Source: Marinobacter sp. EhC06 (lineage in GTDB: Bacteria > Pseudomonadota > Gammaproteobacteria > Pseudomonadales > Oleiphilaceae). From it: 64,000 nucleotides of DNA. The notes under the pieces were generated by a model. That model saw only the letters and a list, made by a program, of their open reading frames with translations, searched no databases and was not told where the DNA came from. Below, piece by piece: positions 26,770 to 37,065 of this stretch (the first letter of the stretch is position 1; each line of letters starts with the position of its first letter). The translations under genes were made by a program, and so were the position numbers. The DNA lies in contig NZ_LXYO01000034.1 of the NCBI RefSeq assembly GCF_001650915.1, positions 62,001 to 126,000 of the forward strand, read 5' to 3'.

Positions 26770-29325
26770 ATGCATAAAGCAACGGAATTCCGACTTGAAG
26801 CTCATCCCCTGCTTCCCGAACCCCTGGAACGACTGGAAGAGCTTGCCAATGACCTGTTCTACAGCTGGGACCACGGCGTTCGAAGCCTGTTTGTCCGTAT
26901 TGACCTACCGCTATGGCAGAAAGTCGAGCACAACCCGAAGCTTTTCCTGCGGCGGGTTGCCCAGGATCGACTCGATGAAGCCTCTGAAGACCGGGCGTTT
27001 CTGGCCGAGTATCGTCGGGTCCTGAGTAGCTACGATGCCTATCTGGAGGCTGGCCCGGGCCCGGAAGTGACGGAGAAGCTCGATCCGGAACAGGCCCTGG
27101 TGGCTTACTTCTGTGCCGAATTCGGCTTCCACGAAAGTTTTCCGATCTATTCCGGCGGCCTGGGCATCCTTGCCGGCGATCATTGCAAGGCCGCCAGTGA
27201 CCTGGCCCTGCCCTTTGTCGCTGTGGGTCTGTTGTATCGGCAGGGTTACTTTATTCAGAGTATCGACGCCCACGGTCAGCAGATTGCGCGCTACCAGTCC
27301 CATTCAAGCGATGAACTGCCCATAACGCCAGTGGAAATAGACGGCCAGGTACTCAAGGTGTCGGTTCCCTTCCCCGGTCGCGACGTGGTGGCGCGAGTCT
27401 GGGAGGCGCGGGTCGGTCATATCCGGTTGTACCTGCTGGACAGCTACACCGAGGAAAACGGCCCGGAGGATCAGGATCTCACGCTCCAGCTGTATGGTGG
27501 CGACGAATCCACCCGTATCAGCCAGGAGATGCTGCTTGGCATCGGCGGAACGCGGGTACTGGAAGCCCTGAGCCTGAAGCCGACTGTCTGGCACATCAAC
27601 GAAGGCCATGCTGCGTTCCAGATCCTCGAACGTTGCCGCAACGTCATGATGAATTCGGAGCTCGGCTTTGAATCAGCTCTGGAAGCAGTTGCCGGCGCTA
27701 CCCTGTTTACCACCCATACACCGGTACCTGCCGGGCACGATATTTTCCCGAGAGCCCTGGTTCATCATGCTCTCGGTAGATATCTGGAAGAAGCCGGGCT
27801 GGATTTCCAGCAGGTGTTCGCATTGGGTGCAAAAGATGGTGGCGACAGCTTCAACATGACCAGCCTTGGGCTGCGTGGCTCTCGGTACCACAACGGCGTC
27901 AGCCGTATTCATGGAGGTGTCGCTTCGCTGATGGAAGGCGATATCTGGCCCCAGGTGCCGCCGGCAGAAAACCCCATCGGCTACATCACCAATGGTGTGC
28001 ACGTACCTACCTTTCTGGCGCCGGAATGGTCCAGTCTGTTTGATATTCAGGCGCCCACCTGGAAGAGCGAGCTCAGGAACCCGGATTTCTGGGAATTTAT
28101 CGACCAGATTCCGGATTATCACTATTGGAGCGTACACAAGGCGCTAAAACAGCAAATGGGCGAGTACGTCGTCCGGCGCCTCAAGCGCCAGCATAAGCGC
28201 AACGGCACTGGTCACTCCGTGACAGACCGGATGACCCGGCAGCTCACGTCCTCGGAAAAAGACACGCTGGTCATCGGTTTTGCCAGACGGTTCGCAACCT
28301 ACAAGCGCGCGACGTTGATTTTTTCCGATCTGGAGCGGCTGGAGCGGATTCTCACCAATCCGGATCGGCCGGTGGTGCTGGTCTTTGCCGGTAAGGCCCA
28401 TCCGAAAGACAAGCCTGGCCAGCAATTGATCAAGGTTATCCATGATTTGTCCATGCACCCCTCGTTGATGGGGCACCTGATTCTGCTCGAGGATTATGAC
28501 CAGGCCATGGCCCGCCGGCTCCTCAGTGGCGTGGATGTGTGGCTGAACACCCCGGAATACCCGAAGGAAGCCAGCGGCACCTCCGGCGAAAAAGCCGCCC
28601 TGAACGGTGCCCTGAATCTCAGCGTACTCGATGGCTGGTGGGGGGAAGGCTACAACGGCAAGAACGGCTGGGGCATTCCGCCCAGGGATACCGAACTGGA
28701 TCCGGAGTTCCGTAACGAGGAAGAAGCACGGGACCTGATTGACCTGATCGAATTCGAGGTGGTGCCCCTGTACTACGATCGTGCCTCACAGGGTTTTTCC
28801 AAGGGCTGGGTCAAGCGCTCCAAGGCTTCGATGAAATCCATTACGCCCCGGTTCAATGCCCAGCGCATGGTGATGGACTACGTGAATAATTATTACCAGC
28901 CAGCATCAAGCCAGGGTGCAATTCTTATGGCCGACGGCGGCCAGGTTGCCATCGGGCTGGCAGATTGGAAAGCAAGGGTCAGGTACGCCTGGCCGGGTGT
29001 TGAATTGCGGGTGGTCGGCTGCGTTAAATCTTCGTGTCCCCATGATGGCGCCGTAGAGCTTCGGGTAGAGGCGACGCTCAATGGCCTGTCAGCCGAGGAT
29101 GTTCGCGTGGAATGCCTGGTCAGTCCTGAATGCACCGGAACCCACGGCAGCCCGGGGCCTGACAGCTTCTTTCTGGATAAGGAGAGTGAAGCGGAGGGCC
29201 GAACCGTGTTCGCCACCTGTGTGCAGCCACCCTATCCTGGCTTGCAGACCCTAAGGTTACGGATGTATCCGTACCATGAATCGCTAACCCATCCGCTGGA
29301 GATGGGCGCCATGCTCTGGGTATGA
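26770..29325 (+). CDS. glgP: Alpha-glucan (glycogen) phosphorylase 2
   Basis: Second phosphorylase of the short alpha-glucan type, 851 residues. VAYFCAEFGFHESFPIYSGG, GILAGDHCKAASDLA, VWHINEGHAAFQ and the PLP-lysine region EASGTSGEKAALNGALN are present. A beta-rich C-terminal extension is also found. The frame opens at GTG 26737, overlapping the glgA stop, but ATG 26770 has GGAGG eight bases upstream and is preferred. It is co-directional with glgB and glgA, so breakdown and synthesis are probably co-expressed. It differs from paralogue 1 in the residue before the PLP lysine (Glu against Met). Confidence 0.92.
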   Translation: MHKATEFRLEAHPLLPEPLERLEELANDLFYSWDHGVRSLFVRIDLPLWQKVEHNPKLFLRRVAQDRLDEASEDRAFLAEYRRVLSSYDAYLEAGPGPEVTEKLDPEQALVAYFCAEFGFHESFPIYSGGLGILAGDHCKAASDLALPFVAVGLLYRQGYFIQSIDAHGQQIARYQSHSSDELPITPVEIDGQVLKVSVPFPGRDVVARVWEARVGHIRLYLLDSYTEENGPEDQDLTLQLYGGDESTRISQEMLLGIGGTRVLEALSLKPTVWHINEGHAAFQILERCRNVMMNSELGFESALEAVAGATLFTTHTPVPAGHDIFPRALVHHALGRYLEEAGLDFQQVFALGAKDGGDSFNMTSLGLRGSRYHNGVSRIHGGVASLMEGDIWPQVPPAENPIGYITNGVHVPTFLAPEWSSLFDIQAPTWKSELRNPDFWEFIDQIPDYHYWSVHKALKQQMGEYVVRRLKRQHKRNGTGHSVTDRMTRQLTSSEKDTLVIGFARRFATYKRATLIFSDLERLERILTNPDRPVVLVFAGKAHPKDKPGQQLIKVIHDLSMHPSLMGHLILLEDYDQAMARRLLSGVDVWLNTPEYPKEASGTSGEKAALNGALNLSVLDGWWGEGYNGKNGWGIPPRDTELDPEFRNEEEARDLIDLIEFEVVPLYYDRASQGFSKGWVKRSKASMKSITPRFNAQRMVMDYVNNYYQPASSQGAILMADGGQVAIGLADWKARVRYAWPGVELRVVGCVKSSCPHDGAVELRVEATLNGLSAEDVRVECLVSPECTGTHGSPGPDSFFLDKESEAEGRTVFATCVQPPYPGLQTLRLRMYPYHESLTHPLEMGAMLWV

Positions 29326-29344
29326 GCCCGGGCATGGCGGTTCT

Positions 29345-30004
29345 TCAAAGCAGGTGTCGGCGAATGAACCGGCCAATGTCCTGGATTTCCTCAAGGCACA
29401 CGCTGTGTTCCATGGGGAAGGTCTGGTAGGAGGGCTCGTAGCCCATTTCCTTCAGGGCCTCAACACTGCGCACACCCAGTGATTCCGGCACCATCGGGTC
29501 GAAGGTGCCGTGATACACGCTGATTGGCACATCGGCGTTTGCTTCCGAACGTTGAACCGTGTCTGCAGTGGCAAAGTAGGTTGAAAGCGCCAGAATGCCA
29601 CCGAGCCGTTCCGGATAGCTGAGCCCCAATTCGTAGGCAACCGCCCCGCCCTGAGAAAAACCGGCGATGATGATCCGGTCTGCCGGAACGCCCTTCTCCT
29701 TTTCACGCTCAACAAGCTTTGCTACGGCGTCGGCGGACGCCCGCAACTGTTCGGTATCCACCACGCGATCAATGTCCATGGCCTTGATGTCATACCAGGC
29801 CGGCATGGACATTCCGCCATTGATGGTCACTGGCAGGTTGGGCGCATGGGGGAAGATAAAACGCACCGCGGCATCTTCCGGCAGGCCCAGTTCCGGAACC
29901 ACCGGCTCGAAGTCGTGGCCGCTGGCACCAAGGCCATGGAGCCAGATGACGGCTGCGGTCGGGTTGTCCCCGGTTTCAATTTCGATGTACTGAAGATCCT
30001 GCAC
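29345..30004 (-). CDS. Alpha/beta-hydrolase carboxylesterase (EstB/acyl-protein thioesterase type)
   Basis: A 219-residue cytosolic esterase. The oxyanion segment VIWLHGLGASGHDF, the nucleophile elbow IIAGFSQGGAVAYEL, the Asp in YHGTFDPMVP and the His in FPMEHSVC complete the Ser-Asp-His triad. It matches the phospholipase/carboxylesterase family that includes acyl-protein thioesterases. The natural substrate is unknown. It sits 33 bp downstream of the acyltransferase gene on the same strand. Confidence 0.9.
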   Translation of the reverse strand: MQDLQYIEIETGDNPTAAVIWLHGLGASGHDFEPVVPELGLPEDAAVRFIFPHAPNLPVTINGGMSMPAWYDIKAMDIDRVVDTEQLRASADAVAKLVEREKEKGVPADRIIIAGFSQGGAVAYELGLSYPERLGGILALSTYFATADTVQRSEANADVPISVYHGTFDPMVPESLGVRSVEALKEMGYEPSYQTFPMEHSVCLEEIQDIGRFIRRHLL

Positions 30005-30037
30005 GGTTTACCTCTCGTCTGAAAATTGTGTGCCGGC

Positions 30038-31264
30038 TTATTCGGAGTTGCCGGATTTTTCGGCATTGGCCTCAAGCGCGGTGACTACCGGATTGGCATA
30101 CATATCCAGCAGATAAGGCCGGATGGCCGGATCGCAGGCTTCCAGGCGCCTTTCCATCTCAGCCTCGGCAGCCTCCATCTCTGCCGGCGACCAGGTTTCG
30201 GCAGTGACCACCGAATCGCTGACGGTATCCGGTGTGTCGTGAGACTGGGGATGAAGGCCTCGTTGCTGGTAAGCCACCAGATTTGACGCATGCAGGTGAT
30301 AGTTCGCATGCATCTCCCGGTCGATACGGCCTGCCAGATCTTTCGGGTTTTCCGGGGAGTCATGAATGGGCGCACCAAAGTGCACATGCACGTGCCCCTT
30401 GAAACCGGTCAGTCCCTTCATGATCTGCTCGGTGTCTTCGCCCTCGCGCTTGATGTACTGGCCGGTTCTGGCCCGGGTTTCCAGTTCCCGGGCCTTGTCG
30501 GCATCGCAGGGATCGTATTCATAGGCTATGGAAACCGGCACCACATGCAGCCGGTTCATGGCTTCTGCGAAACTGAGCCCGCTTTTCTTCCGGCTCATGT
30601 AGAACATCTTGATGATGGCCGGATCGGTGAAATCAAGGCCGTCCTTCGCCCGGCCTTCCCGCTGGGCAATCCATATGCTGTGATTTGTGTCGATGCTGTG
30701 GTTAATGAAACCGGAGAGTGTGATGTAGGCATCGCGCATCTCCCGCGGGCTGGTCATGCTCCGGCGCACCACAAAGCTTTTGTTTAGCCGCATCATTTCA
30801 GCAAACACACGGTTCGCCAGCAGATTGTCGCCTATGGCAATCCGGGTGGTATGAAAACCGTTCTGGAACAGCAGGTAGTTCACCACCATGGGGTCGAAAA
30901 CGATGTCCCGATGGTTTGAAATGAACAGGTAGGCGCCGTGCTTGTCGAGGTTATCAAGCCCGCTGGACGTCACTCTTGTGGTGGTGCTGTCAACCAGTTC
31001 ACCCACGTAGCCGGAAAGCCCGGCCTGCAGATCATCAACGCGGGTGTAGTGGCCAAAATGGCTGCTGAGCCAGCGACGGGTAAATACACGCAACATGGCC
31101 GGCGCCCAGCGTGCCAGGGTCGGAGACTTGAAGCGACCAACCATATCCAGAAATTCCTGATCATTGACCAGGCGGTGAATAGCAGCGCCGGTTTCTTCGT
31201 CCGAATACGGACGGATGGCATCAAATTCCTGCATGGAAGCCCTGTTATTATCAGTGTCTGTCAC
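30038..31264 (-). CDS. PlsC-like glycerolipid acyltransferase
   Basis: A 408-residue acyltransferase of the PlsC superfamily. The catalytic motif reads SNHRDIVFDPMVVNYLL, a variant with one extra residue between His and Asp compared with classical NHX4D. Downstream IAQREGRAKDG resembles the acyl-acceptor-binding EGTR-like motif, and HVVPVSIAYEYDPCD the fourth motif. It probably transfers an acyl chain to a lyso-phospholipid or glycerol phosphate at the membrane, but which one is not clear. Confidence 0.8.
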   Translation of the reverse strand: MTDTDNNRASMQEFDAIRPYSDEETGAAIHRLVNDQEFLDMVGRFKSPTLARWAPAMLRVFTRRWLSSHFGHYTRVDDLQAGLSGYVGELVDSTTTRVTSSGLDNLDKHGAYLFISNHRDIVFDPMVVNYLLFQNGFHTTRIAIGDNLLANRVFAEMMRLNKSFVVRRSMTSPREMRDAYITLSGFINHSIDTNHSIWIAQREGRAKDGLDFTDPAIIKMFYMSRKKSGLSFAEAMNRLHVVPVSIAYEYDPCDADKARELETRARTGQYIKREGEDTEQIMKGLTGFKGHVHVHFGAPIHDSPENPKDLAGRIDREMHANYHLHASNLVAYQQRGLHPQSHDTPDTVSDSVVTAETWSPAEMEAAEAEMERRLEACDPAIRPYLLDMYANPVVTALEANAEKSGNSE

Positions 31265-31451
31265 AGTATGGCGTTAAACGGTAGTTCAAAAACGCGGTAT
31301 TGTAGCGTTTCTTCCACTACTTTGCCTCCATCCGACACATGGGTTTGCTGGCCAATCCTCAGGGTTAATCTGGTATCATTGCCAACCGCGCCGAACCCGG
31401 CATTTCACCCGTCTCAATACAGCGGCTCCAGGCCGATGAACCGGTTACTCT

Positions 31452-33320
31452 ATGTATTTTGATCAGGACTTCGAACAGCTTTCCACCGAGCGCCCCACCA
31501 CCTCGGGACGTGATCCGGAACAGGTGCTGCACGAAGTCTTCGGATACGAATCGTTCCGGCCGCTGCAGGTTGACATCATCCGGGAGGTATCGGAAGGGCG
31601 CGACGCCCTGGTGCTCATGCCTACGGGCGGGGGTAAATCCCTCTGTTATCAAGTGCCGGCACTGGTGCGCTCAGGCACGGCGATTGTGATTTCGCCGCTG
31701 ATCGCCCTGATGCAGGATCAGGTTGCGGCACTTAAAGAGCTCGGTGTGCGGGCTGCGTTCCTCAACTCCACCATGGATTTCGAGCAGGCCCGGGCCACCG
31801 AGTATGCACTGATGACCGGTGAGCTGGACCTGCTGTACTGCGCGCCGGAAAGGCTGATACAGCCACGTACCATTCAACTTCTTCATGACGCCTCGATCTC
31901 GCTGTTCGCCATCGACGAGGCCCACTGTGTGTCCCAGTGGGGCCATGACTTCCGATCCGATTACCTCCAGCTCAGCATGCTGGCCGAGCAGTTTCCCGGC
32001 ATCCCCCGCATCGCGCTGACGGCAACCGCCGACGAGCGTACCCGAAAGGAGATTGCCGAACGGCTGTCACTGACCGAGGCAAGGCACTTTGTCAGTGGCT
32101 TTGATCGCCCGAACATTCAATATCGAATCGCACCAAAAATAAACGCAAACAAACAGTTACTCGACTTCATTAAAGCCGAACATGAGGGCGATTGCGGCAT
32201 TGTCTACTGCCTTTCCCGCAACAAGGTGGACGCTACCGCGAAAACCCTGGCCCAGAAAGGCTATACCGCTCTGCCCTATCACGCCGGCCTGTCCTCGGAA
32301 CAGCGCGCCCATCATCAGGAGCGCTTCCTGCGTGAAGACGGCGTGATTATTGTCGCCACCATCGCCTTCGGCATGGGTATCGATAAACCCGACGTGCGCT
32401 TTGTGGCTCATCTGGATCTGCCCAAGAGCCTTGAAGCCTACTACCAGGAAACCGGCCGGGCCGGACGGGATGGCAAGCCCTCGACTGCCTGGATGGTCTA
32501 TGGCCTGCAGGATGTGATCAAACTTCGGCAAATGCTGGAGAGCTCCCAGGGCAACGACCACTTCAAGCGGGTGGAGCGCCAGAAGCTCGACGCCATGCTG
32601 GGGCTTTGCGAGGTCACCAGTTGCCGTCGTCAGGTATTGCTGCGTTATTTCGGGGACGAGCTTGAGCAACCCTGCGGCAACTGCGATACCTGCCTGAATC
32701 CGCCGGAAACCTGGGATGGAACCGTGGCCGTCCAGAAGGCCCTGTCCTGCGTGTTCCGCACTGGCCAGCGTTTTGGCGTAACCTACCTGATTGATGTGCT
32801 CAGGGGCTCGGAAAACGAACGGATTCTGCAATCCGGCCATCATCAGGTTTCCACCTACGGCATTGGCACAGAGCTCAGTGCCAACGAATGGAAATCCGTC
32901 TTCCGCCAACTGGTGGCCAATGGCTATCTGCGGGCCGATCCGGAGGGTTACGGGGCACTCCAGCTAACAGAGCAATGCCGTCCCCTATTAAAAGGTCGGC
33001 AGGCCATCGAGCTGCGCAAGGATCCGGTGATCAAGAAAACGGCAGGCCGAGCTTCCGGCGGCCGGTCCAGCAGTCCGGTGAAGGACCAGATTACCGACCA
33101 GGCAGGCTGGGAAGCCTTGAGGGCCTGCCGGAAGGAATTGGCCGACAAACAGGGCGTGCCGCCTTACGTCATTTTCCATGACACTACCCTGTTTGGAATG
33201 CTTGAACGCAAGCCCCGCACCCTGGACGAGTTGGCGGAAGTCAGCGGCGTGGGTGCCGCCAAGCTCGAGAAATATGGCGAGATCTTCCTCCAGACCATTG
33301 CCGGCCTGGACCAGTCGTAA
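31452..33320 (+). CDS. recQ: ATP-dependent DNA helicase RecQ
   Basis: 3'-5' DNA helicase of 622 residues for recombination and fork repair. Walker A is [12 protein letters not shown], Walker B is [16 protein letters not shown], and motif VI is [12 protein letters not shown]. The RecQ-Ct zinc site uses cysteines in [12 protein letters not shown] and CGNCDTC. A winged-helix region and a C-terminal HRDC domain (about 540-615) complete the usual architecture. It converges on the hotdog protein gene with a 3-bp gap. Confidence 0.97.
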   Translation: MYFDQDFEQLSTERPTTSGRDPEQVLHEVFGYESFRPLQVDIIREVSEGRDALVLMPTGGGKSLCYQVPALVRSGTAIVISPLIALMQDQVAALKELGVRAAFLNSTMDFEQARATEYALMTGELDLLYCAPERLIQPRTIQLLHDASISLFAIDEAHCVSQWGHDFRSDYLQLSMLAEQFPGIPRIALTATADERTRKEIAERLSLTEARHFVSGFDRPNIQYRIAPKINANKQLLDFIKAEHEGDCGIVYCLSRNKVDATAKTLAQKGYTALPYHAGLSSEQRAHHQERFLREDGVIIVATIAFGMGIDKPDVRFVAHLDLPKSLEAYYQETGRAGRDGKPSTAWMVYGLQDVIKLRQMLESSQGNDHFKRVERQKLDAMLGLCEVTSCRRQVLLRYFGDELEQPCGNCDTCLNPPETWDGTVAVQKALSCVFRTGQRFGVTYLIDVLRGSENERILQSGHHQVSTYGIGTELSANEWKSVFRQLVANGYLRADPEGYGALQLTEQCRPLLKGRQAIELRKDPVIKKTAGRASGGRSSSPVKDQITDQAGWEALRACRKELADKQGVPPYVIFHDTTLFGMLERKPRTLDELAEVSGVGAAKLEKYGEIFLQTIAGLDQS

Positions 33321-33323
33321 TGG

Positions 33324-33878
33324 TCAGGCCTCTGCTTTAAAGCCCTTCTTGCGCACCCGGTAATGGGCGATGGAGGTCGCCACATGGTTGCCTTCCTGGT
33401 CCACCAGCTTTCCTTCCAGGGTAAATTTGGCCCGGCCGGTTTCGTCGGCGTCTGCAAGAATGCCTGCCACGGTTTCTGGCGGCAGCGTGAACTCCACGGT
33501 GACATCGCTGTTAGCCGGCTGCAGGAACTGCAGAGTCATTTCCTTGAGGATTGGCGTGTAGGCAGGGCCAAGGTCAAACAGCGTCAGCACACCACCCGGG
33601 ATTTCGGCCACCAGGAAATAGGCACCGGCATACAGGCTGCCGAAGTGGTTCTTGTTGCCTTTCAGCCGAATTTTCGCCCGCACATAGCCCGGTCTCACCT
33701 CTTCAACACTGAAGTTATTCCTCGGTGCAAAAGGGATGGACAGGCCAACGATCTTGTTCACCGCCGCGTAACCGCCGGTTTTCTTCAGCCAGGCCAACGG
33801 GCTGCTCAAGGTAGCCTTGGGATCCGCACTTGCCACCCACTGCCCCGTAGCGCCGATAAGGTTGTCGATAATTGCCAT
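33324..33878 (-). CDS. DUF4442 hotdog-fold thioesterase-like protein
   Basis: A 184-residue protein matching the DUF4442 group of hotdog-fold proteins, recognised from NKNHFGSLYAGAYFLVAEIPGG and the strand pattern GYVRAKIRLKGN / KFTLEGKLVDQEGNHVATSIAHYRVRK (two separate strands). The fold suggests an acyl-CoA thioesterase role. No clear catalytic Asp/Glu was assigned. Confidence 0.75.
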   Translation of the reverse strand: MAIIDNLIGATGQWVASADPKATLSSPLAWLKKTGGYAAVNKIVGLSIPFAPRNNFSVEEVRPGYVRAKIRLKGNKNHFGSLYAGAYFLVAEIPGGVLTLFDLGPAYTPILKEMTLQFLQPANSDVTVEFTLPPETVAGILADADETGRAKFTLEGKLVDQEGNHVATSIAHYRVRKKGFKAEA

Positions 33879-34066
33879 TATCCTGCTCCGTTTTTTGGTC
33901 GAAGCCGATGATTACAATGGTCTCCCCAAGCCGCAAGAATCTTTTACAATTTTTTTGGAGATTGTCCGATTTATTTTTGAGTTTTTGTTCTAGAGTGAGA
34001 GGTGCCCGTGTGAATCACGATTGCCAATAAGGCCAGCGTTTCCAGGATTAAGAAAGGATCTCTGAT

Positions 34067-35020
34067 TTGGAATGTTATCTGCCCGCTTTCATGAACAGCT
34101 CCCCTCTTCGGAAACTGGTGCTTCGCCTCTCGGTTCTGAGCCTCTGCCTCTTTTCAGCGCCCCTGCCCGCAGCGGCGCCAGTCGCAATTGATCCGCAAGC
34201 CAACGGTCGAGATTATGTCCTCTGGTACCGGAATTATGACAGCCCGGCTATCCGCGCACTCGTTGAGCTGGCATTGAAGAAGACCCCGGAGTATGGCGAC
34301 TTCCGGGTTATCCGGAGTGAAGAACTGAGCCAGGGCCGTGCGCTTCGCGAACTGACAGATGGCCAATCCCGTCTTGTTGATATAGCCAATGTAGCGACGT
34401 CGGCCGAGCGGGAGGAGTTCCTGACCGCAATTCCCTTCCCGGTTGATGGCGGCCTTCTGGGTTTTCGGGTCTGCGTGGTTTTGCCTGAATCCTTACCGAA
34501 GTTCGCAGGTATTAAGAATCTGGATGACCTTCGAGCCAGTCAGATCTGGATCGGCCAGGGCTCACACTGGCCGGACACGCCGGTGTTGGAGGCAAATGGT
34601 ATTCCGGTAGTTACCCACTCCCGATACGAGATACTTTTCGGGATGCTGCGGAACAAACGCTTTGATTGTTTTGCCCGGGGCGTGAGTGAGGTACTTTACG
34701 ACCTGGAAATGGAGCAGGATCCGAACCTGGTGATCGAACCCAATCTGTTGATTGCTTACCCCATGCCTTCCTATCTTTTCGTCGGCCCCCACGATCAGGA
34801 GACCGCCCATCGTCTGCAACTGGGCATTGAACGAGCCATATATGACGGAAGTTTCAGCGACTTCCTGAGGGCCTACTACGCCCGAGCCGTCAGGGATCTC
34901 AACCTCGACACCCGCACGGTGATCGCTCTGGAAAATCCGTTTCTGAGCGAGGAATCGCGGTACGTCGGGCGCAGTACACTGGAAAACCTGCGCCGGCGCC
35001 TCGACCTACTCAGTCGCTAG
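34067..35020 (+). CDS. Periplasmic solute-binding-like protein (SBP family 3 type)
   Basis: A 317-residue secreted protein with a signal peptide ending near PLPAAAP. It then has a two-lobed binding-protein pattern: LVDIANVATSAEREEF, GLLGFRVCVVLP, IKNLDDLRASQIWIGQGSHWPDT, RFDCFARGVSEVLYDL and YLFVGPHDQETAHRL. The TTG at 34067 is preferred because AAAGGA lies eight bases upstream; ATG 34091 has no ribosome site. No permease or ATPase is adjacent. The convergent neighbour is a chemoreceptor, so it might be a sensory or orphan binding protein. Confidence 0.72.
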   Translation: MECYLPAFMNSSPLRKLVLRLSVLSLCLFSAPLPAAAPVAIDPQANGRDYVLWYRNYDSPAIRALVELALKKTPEYGDFRVIRSEELSQGRALRELTDGQSRLVDIANVATSAEREEFLTAIPFPVDGGLLGFRVCVVLPESLPKFAGIKNLDDLRASQIWIGQGSHWPDTPVLEANGIPVVTHSRYEILFGMLRNKRFDCFARGVSEVLYDLEMEQDPNLVIEPNLLIAYPMPSYLFVGPHDQETAHRLQLGIERAIYDGSFSDFLRAYYARAVRDLNLDTRTVIALENPFLSEESRYVGRSTLENLRRRLDLLSR

Positions 35021-35029
35021 ACTTGCCCA

Positions 35030-36916
35030 CTACACCCGGAACCGGGATACGTTCTGGTTCAAGGCCTTGCCAATGCTTTCGATCTGGCCGCTGTAGACGT
35101 CATTTTCCGTCGCGGCGGCGGCTGCCTCCTGGCCCTGATCCGCAATTCGGGTAATCGACGAGTTCAGCTCTTCTGTCACGGACGTCTGCTCTTCCGAGGC
35201 TGTGGCAATCTGCGAAGTCATCTGGCTGATGGAGGTAATGGCCTCGGCAATACGATTGAGGGCTTCCATGGCGTCCTGTGCTTTCTCCATGCTGACATTG
35301 GAAACGGCCGTGGAGGCTTGCATCACATCAACAGCATCACTGGCGCCCTTCTGCAAGCGTTCGATCATATTGTTGATTTCTTCTGTGCTGGACTGAGTGC
35401 GCTGAGCCAGGTTGCGCACCTCATCTGCAACAACTGCAAAACCACGCCCGGCCTCACCGGCCCTTGCCGCTTCGATGGCTGCGTTGAGCGCCAGCAGGTT
35501 GGTCTGTTCTGCGATGCCCTGGATTACCTCAAGCACGGTGGTAATGGAGGCAACATCTTTACCGAGGGTGTCGATAACCTCGGCGGCAGCGTTGACCTCC
35601 TTCGAGAGTTTCTGGACGGCGTCCCGGGAGGCGGCAACGGTCTCCAGCGACGCGCGGCTGTCTCCGTCGGCATTATTGGCTGCATCTGCGGTTTGCTGGG
35701 CGTTCTGGGCGATTTCATTTGCAGCGGCGGACATTTCGTTGATGGCGGTGGCCACCATGTCGATCTCTGCCTGCTGGCTCTCTACGCTTGAGCGACTGGT
35801 GCTGGCGGTGTCTCTCAGGGAGCTGACGTTCTGGCCCAGTTCGGCGCTGCCCTGCTGAACATCCCGAACCACGTTCTGTATGTTCTCAACAAACTGGTTG
35901 AAGCTTCTGGCCAACTCGCCAAACTCATCCTTTGCACTATCGTCCAGGCGTCGGGTCAGATCTGCATCGCCGCTACCGATGTCGGCCATGGCCTTGTTCA
36001 GCCGGCGAACGGGGGCCATCAGCACCTTGATGCCCAGGTGCAGTATCACCAGTGACACAATAAGGCCAATGACCGCCATGATCAGCCCGGTCATCCGGGC
36101 ACTTTGAACCGGGGCGTTTATTTTGTCGGCATTCACAAACGTGCCCAGGTACCATTCCACGCCGCGAGCTTCACTGATGGGATGAAAACTGGCCTCCCAG
36201 TTCCCTTCCTCATTGCTGTATTCGTGGGCGGATCCGCCGAAATCCGGTTTGCCTCCAATCAATTCACTGATGTTCTTGCCGACAAGGGTCTGCCGGGGAT
36301 GGAACAGCACGGTACCCCGTTCGTTGATCAGGGCTGCGTAACCGGTATCCGCAAGGGTCACGGTAGACAGGGTTTTTGCGATGGCGCCCAGGCCGATATC
36401 TGCACCGGCCACGCCTTCGTATTCACCACGCTTAACTGGCGCCAGCGTGGAGATGATCATATCGTTGGTGCTGGCGTCCTGGTACGGCTCGGTAAATGAT
36501 GCGCTCCCAAGGCTCATGGCCTTCTTGTACCAGGGGCGTTCGCGGGGATCGTAATCGGACGGCAGCGTTGCATTGGCTTCCGGCGACTTCATAAGCATGT
36601 AGCCATCTGTGCGGCCGACATAGACATCCCGGAACCCGCCGCCAGTAGTTATGGCTTGCAGCACTACCCTGGCTTCCTCATCATTCCCGGCACTTTCCAG
36701 GGCTTTGGCGGTTGCTTCGGTCATCACCAGCCGGGTATTGAGCCACTCGGCAATGCTTGAGGTGCTTTGCTGCACGGTATCGTCGATCAGCGCGTCTACA
36801 TAGGTTTTGGTGGTGTTCTGCAGCCGTAAATCGCCGGAGAGCGTGAAAGCCCCCATAACCAACAGCAACAGAATACCGAAAGCAGTCAGGAGCTTTTGCC
36901 CGAATGTCAGCTGCAC
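35030..36916 (-). CDS. Methyl-accepting chemotaxis protein with dCache domain
   Basis: Inner-membrane chemoreceptor of 628 residues. It has TM1 (about 9-27), a periplasmic dCache domain (28-275), TM2 (about 277-300), HAMP (300-355) and a cytoplasmic signalling domain with the tip [19 protein letters not shown]. The ligand pocket carries Tyr122, Arg127, Trp129, Tyr130, Tyr145 and Asp173, arranged as in the amino-acid-binding dCache_1AA motif known from PctA-like receptors. Amino acids are therefore the probable attractants. No CheR/CheB-binding C-terminal pentapeptide was seen (it ends NVSRFRV). Confidence 0.93.
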   Translation of the reverse strand: MQLTFGQKLLTAFGILLLLVMGAFTLSGDLRLQNTTKTYVDALIDDTVQQSTSSIAEWLNTRLVMTEATAKALESAGNDEEARVVLQAITTGGGFRDVYVGRTDGYMLMKSPEANATLPSDYDPRERPWYKKAMSLGSASFTEPYQDASTNDMIISTLAPVKRGEYEGVAGADIGLGAIAKTLSTVTLADTGYAALINERGTVLFHPRQTLVGKNISELIGGKPDFGGSAHEYSNEEGNWEASFHPISEARGVEWYLGTFVNADKINAPVQSARMTGLIMAVIGLIVSLVILHLGIKVLMAPVRRLNKAMADIGSGDADLTRRLDDSAKDEFGELARSFNQFVENIQNVVRDVQQGSAELGQNVSSLRDTASTSRSSVESQQAEIDMVATAINEMSAAANEIAQNAQQTADAANNADGDSRASLETVAASRDAVQKLSKEVNAAAEVIDTLGKDVASITTVLEVIQGIAEQTNLLALNAAIEAARAGEAGRGFAVVADEVRNLAQRTQSSTEEINNMIERLQKGASDAVDVMQASTAVSNVSMEKAQDAMEALNRIAEAITSISQMTSQIATASEEQTSVTEELNSSITRIADQGQEAAAAATENDVYSGQIESIGKALNQNVSRFRV

Positions 36917-37065
36917 AGTTCAATCCTCTGCAATGGAAATTGATATTCGTTAATTTGTCTTTCGGCCTGCGATGCGAAGTCTTTAGCGGCTTCTGTTAAA
37001 CTTTTACAGTATTGACGCAAATGCTGAGCTTGTCCTCACTCCAAAACGAACGGGAGCCGAACTGA

